64,000 nt of DNA from Salminus brasiliensis. Its lineage: Eukaryota; Chordata; Actinopteri; Characiformes; Bryconidae. The position numbers and the translations under genes are program-made. Each line of letters begins with the position of its first letter. Positions within the stretch are counted from its first letter, which is position 1. The notes beneath the pieces were generated by a model. The model was not told the DNA's origin. It worked only from the letters and a program-made list of their open reading frames with translations, and made no database searches. Below, in pieces: positions 47,295-64,000 of the stretch. Where the stretch lies: contig NC_132898.1 of the NCBI RefSeq assembly GCF_030463535.1, forward strand, positions 23,287,162 through 23,351,161. The letters run 5' to 3'.

Positions 47295-48006
47295 AATAAA
47301 GAAGCCAACACTCACTTGTCTAGGATCAGGGAGCCGTGTCCATGAACTACATGAATCTCAAGACGGTGCTGACATCAAGTTCCAGACCAACAAGCTAAGA
47401 GCAAAGAGCCGAGATACTAGAAAGGTTGAGATTAGTTAAAGTTAAAGATATGTTTTCCAACTTTGTTTAATCTTTAGCACAGTGAGTAAGTGCAATATTA
47501 AATGATGGAAATAAATGTATAACAGGATCTAAGAATGTATTTTAAACAAAGCAGCACTAGCAGTATATCCATTTTGAAGGTAAAGAGAAAGGGCAAATAT
47601 AGGAGGAACACAAAGAGGAAATTCTACATGTGTACAAGAATAGCAAGAATTATACCTGTGTGTTGCATGTTGGAATTTGCAACCCTCTTATAAAAACAAT
47701 GACAAACAAAATCTTCTTTTCACCAACGTTGAAAAGGACATATACTTTTAATGAATCACTAAATAAAGTTCTGTTATACCTTTAACATCCAAGAACATGG
47801 TCCAAATAGTTAACCATAATGGCTTAATAGATCTCTGAAATAGTTGACAGCTTCGAAATTTTATGTTTTAAAAACATTTAATAGAATACCCCTGAAATTA
47901 GGGGCGAGAACATCAAAATAATTGGCCATACTGCAGCAGCTTATGAGAAAACCACAGTTCAAGTTCAACAAGAAAGGTCTACAAAAAACAAGCTGAGGAA
48001 GCACAG
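47295..48006 (+). pseudogene. MYH rod exon scraps in reversed order (exon 40-like then exon 39-like)
   Basis: After a cag acceptor, 47295-47424 aligns with MYH exon 40 (gccaacactcacttgtct, agaccaacaagctaagagca, ccgagata-tagaaag). At 47952-48006 a second block aligns with the end of exon 39 (aggtctacaaaaaacaagct then gaggaagca). Both are strongly diverged and carry small gaps. Because the exon 39-like block comes after the exon 40-like block, they are either parts of two different dead genes or a rearranged one. Confidence 0.7.
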
Positions 48007-48860
48007 GTTCTAAATATTTCTAGTAGGGTGGTCCTGGCAGGTCCTACAGTCGAGTCATTTATACAAAGTATCCCAAAACTCTGTGCTTATACTGGTCAAA
48101 CACACAGTCCTGGTTTCATCAACACATATTCAATTACATGTTTGTATTACTGTGAAACTCAATTCATAATTCATAATTTTAACAGAATGTTTGCATATGC
48201 ATAATAATTTTGGCAGATTCTGTCCTATTCATTGCCCATGTTAGACAAAATAGATGAAAAGCCTGTTGGATAACCTTTTTTTTTTAAACAAAAACTTTCT
48301 ACATATAAATGCATAAATACATCAAAAAAGTCACCTGTCATCTGTGCTCATTTGTGCTATAATATTTGATTAACAGACAAATATGGATTATATAAGGGCA
48401 TGTGAGTACCGCATACACTATAAGGTTTGCAATCAATATTACAAGCCTTGTATTTCAAGATCTATCTATCCTATTAATTAACTGTATTTAATACAGTACG
48501 TATGCTATAACTGTAAAAAGACTCACACAAACACAGTTTGTGTGTATAACATACTTGGTGGAATAAAGTCATGCTGAAATGTCACCACTGTAGGATAAAA
48601 TAAAATCGTAATTTTTGCTGTGTTTGACTTTTTTATACATAATGGAAATCTGGCAGTTGTTTTGTTATATTGTGTCAGAATTGCATGATAAATGGACAAA
48701 TAGAAATGCTCCAAAATGACTTGGAATAAAATCTTTTTTCCTTGACCTCCACTGAAAGTAAAGAAGGTTTTTTCCATTTTGGAGATACATTTCTGTTCAA
48801 CAGCGACAAGATATTCACCCTAGAATGGACACAAATGCCTAAAACTGTCTGCACCTGGCA
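48007..48860. other. Intergenic DNA, nothing recognised
   Basis: AT-rich sequence. No exon, RNA gene or known element is recognised. Confidence 0.5.
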
Positions 48861-48894
48861 AACTAACACTGCAATTAGAAGTGAACTAGATCTC

Positions 48895-49013
48895 TAAGAA
48901 AAAGATTGGTTGCTATTCTTGTATTTATTCCTAATAAGATGTAATATTAAGTTTCATGATTTTACTATACAAATCAAAACAAGCACATGCAACGGCTTAT
49001 AAGCTTGCACTTA
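48895..49013 (+). repeat. Intergenic module, left part interrupted by LTR element
   Basis: The words ttgtatttattcctaataag, gtttcatgattttactatac, acatgcaacggcttata and agcttgca match 43420-43475 and 45905-45990. The module resumes at about 51195. Confidence 0.7.
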
Positions 49014-50276
49014 ACAGGGTCTATGTGTCTTTGGCTCGAATCCACTGCGGACCACCCCCCCCGGGGGCCGATGATGATCAGTGCCCCAGGCAGGCGCAAT
49101 CCTGGGGGCCGCAGGCTCTACAACTGACGCGGTGGGCGCCGTCACCGCATTCACTGCCGTGGAGGACGCCTTGGCAGACGCCGGAGCTGAGGCGGAGGAC
49201 GCAGTCTTCGAAGGGGGCGGTGTAGATGTCGATGGGGCCGACACGGAGGGCGCCATCTTCATTGCAGGAGCCGACGCGGAGGGCGTTGTCCTCGAGGGCA
49301 ATGGGGTAGCAAGCCCCGCCTTTGCTGGACTTTGGGCAGCTGGTACCACTCGCTTTGGGGCAGTCCTGGGTACCACCACCAGACCAGACCTTGAACCTGG
49401 GACAGCTGGCCCTGCTTGCCCAACAGGGGGCGCAGAAGCCACTGCTTGAGAGGGCCCCTCCTTGAGTTCGGAGGGCGCGATGGGCACCTCCGTGGCTTGA
49501 CTGGCGGGCTGGGCCGCCTCCTTGGCTTGACTGGTGGGCTGGGCCACCTCCGTGACCTGTGAGGGCGCGCTGGGCGCCTCCGTGGCTTGACAGGGGGGCT
49601 GGGCCGCCAACTCCTGCTGCAAACGGGGGGTAAGCCCGTTGCGGAACTAGGCAGCCAGCACGGCGTGACTCCACCCACTACACGCAGCCAAGGAGCAGAA
49701 CTCCAGTGCATAGTGGGCTACCGACCTGCTGCCCTGCTCCAGCCACAGCAACAGGTCGCCCGGCGTGAGCCCCCCTCGAGGACGCCGAAACACTGCCTTG
49801 AAGTGCTTCAGGTACTCCAGGAAGGGCTCCACGCTAAGCTCCTCCCAGGTGGCTATGGCCCAATCCAGAGCTTCTCCAGCGAGATGGGATACAAGAAAGG
49901 CGACCTTCGCCTGGTCAGTGCTGGTTCCTTGACTACATAAATAAACCGAGCACTGAAACAAGAACCCCTTGCAAAGCTCTGGATCGCCTGAATACGTATC
50001 TGGAATGTCCATCGGATACGGACTGGTGACTTGGCTGGGAAGACTAGCAGGCTCCAACGAAATCTGTAAACGATTCGTGAGCCTCTGGATGTCACCCACT
50101 AGTTGGGCGACTAGCTGCCGTTGGTTCGCCTGTTGCTGCCTCAGGCGACCAACGGCCTCGGAAATACTCTGTAGAGAGTGCTGCTGCTGCCCCAAGACTT
50201 GTCCTTGGGTGCGAGCAGCTAGATCTCTGGCATCCATCCCCGCTGTTCGGGGGTATTCGGCCGAGGATTCTGTCAT
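49011..50276 (-). pseudogene. Retroelement gag-like ORF with one internal stop
   Basis: The minus-strand frame from ATG 50276 reads MTESSAEYPR and then a coiled region. It continues with gag core wording of the sushi/Ty3 class (DTYSGDPELCKGFLFQCSVY, DQAKVAFLVSHLAGEALDWA, FKAVFRRPRGGLTPGDLLLW, SVAHYALEFCSLAACSGW). A TAG at 49649-49647 interrupts it right after LAA. The same frame then continues (FRNGLTPRLQQELAAQPP) into a Pro/Ala/Thr/Ser-rich tail ending near 49011. No CCHC zinc knuckle is visible. Total about 421 codons, one of them a stop. This is the capsid-like structural protein of the retroelement. Confidence 0.82.
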
Positions 50277-51191
50277 GATCCACACGGTCTGACAAGAATG
50301 GGTGAACACTCGCAGGGGATGGACCAAGGCGAGAGAGTTTACTGATCACAATAAACCATAAACAAAACAGAAATGCAGCAATGATTACCAGGGATAAGGA
50401 GGAACAGAAACAACAACCGTGACAAACAATACTGGGCAAACCAAAAGAACACACCTGGGGCTGGTGAAGCACTAGGGCTGTGCTAGCTGCCGGGGCTGAG
50501 CCAATACCGCTACTCAGAAACATAAACTTCCAAGCCGAGCCTGGGAAAACTAAGAACTAGGACATAAAGAGTAGCGCTAATCAGGCGCATTGAACTTACT
50601 AGACTTTAGAGGGTGAGGAGTCAGCCGCCAAACCTAGACGACTGATCCGGTCCGACGATGAGGAGAGCTAACTGCTGAAACGAGCTGGAGAGTCGCTCAC
50701 TCCCGGAGCTCCTGGACCCAAGCTCGCTGAACCTATGAAGCTTGGCGAGAGATCGCCGCAGACCTGCAGTAGGTCCCTAATGGACCCTGAGACGAGAGCT
50801 GCCTAGCTAGTTAGCTTTCCCTGCTAAGCTAGCTAGGTTGAAAGAGTCCTCTGTACGAGGATGGACTCTACAGACTAGACCGATGAATCCTGAGTCTCTA
50901 CCGTGAACTCAATAACCTGGGTGCATGCGGTGCACTAAGAGTAATTCTCGGCCACCGTCAGCTGACACTAGCCCTCCTTAAATACACCAGCCCACAGGTG
51001 TAACACAACCTAAAACCAAGATGGCGACGATGGGTGTCAACACAAGAGTCCTTTTCTACATAAAAGTCCAGAACATAACTAAACATGACATGAACATGAC
51101 AAGACTTTGAAGGGGGAGTTCTAGATTGCCTGTGAGCCGCAGCCCGAGACCGCCCCTGGGGCGGGCACGGCGGCACGGGCGTGACAACTGC
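49014..51191 (-). mobile_element. Truncated Ty3/Gypsy-type LTR retroelement (LTR + gag), minus strand
   Basis: Read on the minus strand, the element begins near 51186 with TGTCACGCCC, a typical LTR start, and has a TATTTAAGG box (plus-strand 50976-50984). It leads through a GC-rich leader to a gag ORF from 50276. No protease, reverse transcriptase, integrase or second LTR is present, so the 3' part is lost. The host sequence on the two sides matches the uninterrupted module at 43435-43500, which brackets the insertion. Base composition is far more GC-rich than its surroundings. The exact ends and target-site duplication are not certain. Confidence 0.8.
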
Positions 51192-51194
51192 CCT

Positions 51195-51520
51195 ACAAGC
51201 ACCTGCCAAATACCTATTACATTTCATTTGGAGGGGAATATTATGGTATAATACTGGTAATGAATACCTGTCATTTTAATGTTATACTCTGCTGTGGGAA
51301 ATGAAGCACTATGAAAACTTTTTGGCATCATGTCATGTTTCCTTAGTTCCAGGTTTCTGTAACTCTGTAACTGACATACAATAATTTTAATGTATATGTT
51401 CATAGATATGTCTAGAAAGCCTCTTCAAAATCCCACTGACATATTTGTATTACAGATTGGTTAAATACTTGTACACACAAAAAGGAATCACTGACACATT
51501 TCATTATTTAAATCAATACT
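51195..51520 (+). other. Module right part and upstream DNA of locus D; no promoter seen
   Basis: The module resumes at about 51195 (acctgccaaatacctattac, atttcatttggagggga). Between here and exon 3 of locus D there is no tataaaa/tatataag followed by aggctcctcc, and no tgtccac leader exon, unlike A, B and C. Confidence 0.6.
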
Positions 51521-51521
51521 A

Positions 51522-51562
<41 letters not shown>
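51522..51562 (+). repeat. TA microsatellite abutting locus D exon 3
   Basis: A (ta)n tract followed by cacaca ends 8 bp before the acceptor of the initiator exon. It replaces the pyrimidine-rich tract expected before an acceptor. Confidence 0.93.
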
Positions 51563-51566
<4 letters not shown>

Positions 51567-51570
51567 ATAG

Positions 51571-61743
<10,173 letters not shown>

Positions 61744-62249
61744 TGGATGGAGACCATACCAGACACTAACAAGCAATGATATAATATCCATTTCTTGTTC
61801 AATGTCCAATTTTACAATTTCAGTTCCATAAAACTGCAGCAAAAACCATCAGTTGTTTGTATTTTTTGTATTGCACAAAATTCAGAAAGAGCATGCAGTC
61901 ATGTAAGTGTTCACAGTAGATGTACTAATCCACATAACGTAACTCCTTCAATAACATATGAAAAGTAATTGATTACAGGTTGATAAAAATCAGTGTTTCA
62001 TATTTCTACAACAAAGGAGTGGTTTGATAGTTAGAAAAACAACAATTAGGATTCTCAGTCTATCATTTGAAGTCAAACACCAGCTAAATGACTATTAAGT
62101 TAGTGGAAAGATGACAGTACTCTGAGATGTAGTGTTGTGTATTATGGTCTCCATACCACATTTTTTACTAAGAAGTATCTAAGCATAGAGTTATCTTTGG
62201 ATCCTAGTCTATACAAACGAGCTAAGGGTATTTTTCTGAGTAAACAGTG
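61744..62249. other. Downstream of locus D, no clear poly-A signal
   Basis: The ataatat-ca-tttcttgtt stretch matches the start of the A/B/C 3'UTRs, but the following tccttaaataaag is replaced. No AATAAA is seen in the first 150 bp. There is nothing else recognisable. Confidence 0.55.
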
Positions 62250-62455
62250 AATCACTTTTGTAAGTTGCTCTGGATAAGAGCGTCTGCTAAATTAAATACC
62301 TTAAATGTAAATGACACTGTCAGACTGCATACAAAACTTTTAATGTATTTGGGGAAGGGAGACCCAGTTACAGCATATATTGTAGGCATGACATGCGTAA
62401 TCAACCCTGTCATCAGTAGCCTAGTGCTTTAACTGCTAAGCCACCACTCCCCCCA
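62250..62455 (-). mobile_element. tRNA-derived SINE, minus strand
   Basis: On the minus strand it begins with a tRNA-like head (gtggtggcttagcagttaaa, A-box-like; about 62455-62420). About 150 bp later it carries the widely shared fish SINE core tagcagacgctcttatccag followed by agcaacttaca (62293-62259). Its length of about 200 bp fits a SINE. It matches the conserved core known from many fish SINEs; the family name is not resolved. Confidence 0.75.
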
Positions 62456-63729
62456 AAATCATCAACAATGGTTGGTATTGATAATGGAATGATGATAAGT
62501 ACTAAATTAAATTCATCACAGCCAAGAGTTGCGAAGGTTTAATAGGAAACTGGAGACAAAATGTCTATTCATTCTGGTAGGTGAAGATAAAGAGTTTTAT
62601 TTAGGCAAAAAAGTCAAATGATGAACTATGTTTATGATTTAAGCATCAATTAAAGCAAGCAATTTAACCATAATGTCATCTGTTTATTACAACACAAATG
62701 CATCCAACAAGAACAGCAGACAGCACATGGTAAAGGGTACAATGCTATGTGATTCCATGACCATAAACGAGGAAAATAAACGAGGTAAGTGTTATTGCAT
62801 AGAGATGAAGGGCGCTATCGCACACCCTGCGCAATGTGAGTCGTGATGCCCATTGCTATCTTACACTGTCTGTCAATTACTGTGAATAAATGAACAATTA
62901 CAGATTATAACAACTGTCCATATTTGAGTCTCTTACATTGACTGGTCCCCATGTACATTTAAATCACCATACAGATAAACAGCCTACAATACAGACAAAT
63001 GTGCAAAATGGGGTTGTAATGGTCAGAGACTTACTTCAGAGACTTCCTTCTCAAGCAACTGAGGAGCTCTTAGGGGGTCTGGCTAAACTCTTTTATACTG
63101 CCTTCAGAAGTGGACTAAAATTCTCAACCTCTGACAGCATCTGGCTTCTATATCTGCGTTAATTCCTAATGAGAATATTATACTAAGATATTGCATTTCA
63201 CAATTTCAATTTATGATTCCAGTTCATCACAAGCAATGGCCTCTGAACTTTCACTGCCTAGTAATGGTCTGCCAAAGACATATTGTATTTCATTTGGAAA
63301 TAACTTTTATACTCTGGTATGTAAATCATCATCAAAATTGTTTTGGCCAAAGTGAGAGCACACTGCTTAGTTAGAATCTTTAGTATCTAAGCTCAGTTAG
63401 CCCTTTGATTACATATTTGTATGGAAATAAAAAAAGAGAAACAACTCAAATTCAGCAATGTAGGACATTGAAGACTTTAGTGAAGAAGGTAGTAAACCAG
63501 TCTGGTATCAAATAACAAATATATTTGAAATGTTAAATTAAAAACTACTGTTGACGCATGCTTTAAATACAGATATTAACTTAACAGTTTTTATGTTTTT
63601 TAACGGACTTTTTATCACAGTGGGCCATAAAGAACCCATGAAGAAATGAAAAACTTAAATTCAGATGAATTGATAGATAACTGGGTAATAAGTTCAGAAT
63701 AAAGTGACAGGGCCAATTTATTTATGTAT
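62456..63729 (+). repeat. Downstream intergenic module copy
   Basis: From about 63025 the order of words follows the B/C/45.8 kb module: cttacttcagaga, actgccttcagaagtg, attcctaatgagaata, atattgcatttcac, gtctgccaaagacatattgt and atttcatttgga. It is strongly diverged. Before 63025 nothing is recognised. No coding exon is seen. Confidence 0.55.
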
Positions 63730-63825
63730 AACCTAAAAAGGTTGCACTGACCCTGCAACAGAACACCAGTGAGATCACACAGCTTCTCCAAATTTGATCT
63801 AGGATTTCTTCAGTGCCAAAACTCA
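63730..63825 (+). promoter_or_regulatory. Recurrent MYH-cluster noncoding block at window end
   Basis: The words are aaaggttgcactgaccctgc, aacagaacaccagt, gatcacacagcttctcca, atttgatct and cttcagtgccaaaactcatt. The same element lies 400-600 bp upstream of the B and C promoters, so another MYH promoter may lie just past the window. Confidence 0.5.
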
Positions 63826-64000
63826 TTAAAAAGAGGACTCTTCTTGTAACCCTAGAATCCTTTTAAATGGGCTAGCATGCAAACTTAAAAATAAAACTAG
63901 AAGAAAAAAATGGACCATTTGCATGTCCACATGGCTTTTACACAGTACATTAGGATATTTGCTGACACTGAAGGGATTAATCATGCCCATTATTTGAAAT

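Noticed and set aside
49081-49449. Plus-strand 122-codon Ala/Gly-rich ORF inside the retroelement
   Set aside because: It is the antisense shadow of the GC-rich gag tail; no independent support.
49014-51191. An infectious retrovirus or envelope-bearing provirus
   Set aside because: Only an LTR and gag-like region are present; no pol or env is seen, and gag wording is of the Ty3/sushi class.

Overview
This window is a vertebrate, almost certainly teleost, nuclear genomic segment. Genes are split into many short exons with GT-AG introns. Intergenic DNA is AT-rich with long CA/TA microsatellites, and the mobile elements are of fish type (a MITE family, a Tc1-like IR/DR end, tRNA-derived SINEs, and a sushi-like Ty3/Gypsy gag with its LTR). 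All coding evidence comes from exon-by-exon reading and comparison of copies inside the window. No database search was possible.

Layout, all genes on the + strand. (1) 336-3444: the last five exons of a plexin-A family receptor (C-terminal cytoplasmic GAP region), then its 3'UTR to about 4970. (2) 5-10.6 kb: intergenic DNA with MITE copies and a decayed myosin heavy chain (MYH) rod remnant at 9044-9969. (3) 10.6-21.6 kb: MYH gene A, intact. It has a TATA promoter, two noncoding leader exons and 39 coding exons giving a predicted 1939 aa. (4) 22.9-24.5 kb: MYH locus B, collapsed. Its promoter and both leader exons survive but are joined by a large deletion to the last three exons, which carry a frameshift. 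(5) 29.0-40.4 kb: MYH gene C, intact, predicted 1936 aa. (6) 43.4-51.5 kb: a long gap with a Tc1-like end, MYH rod scraps (43.82, 47.30 and 47.95 kb), a tRNA-like SINE fragment, and an LTR retroelement inserted in reverse at about 49.0-51.19 kb. (7) 51.57-61.74 kb: MYH locus D. It is nearly full length by exon count but a clear pseudogene (frameshifts, lost splice sites, in-frame stop), with no recognisable promoter or leader exons. (8) 61.7-64 kb: a SINE and another copy of the upstream module, suggesting a further MYH gene just beyond the window.

Genes A and C encode fast-skeletal-type sarcomeric myosin II heavy chains (P-loop, switch I, switch II, SH2/SH1 cysteines, two IQ-type neck helices, about 1100-residue coiled-coil rod). 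They differ most in surface loops 1 and 2, the usual place where fish muscle isoforms are tuned. The cluster looks like a tandem array that keeps duplicating, converting and dying. Some introns are virtually identical between copies while neighbouring introns are not, and different copies pair up at different introns. A conserved noncoding block of about 80-100 bp recurs eight times between the genes, and is the best candidate for a shared cis-regulatory element.
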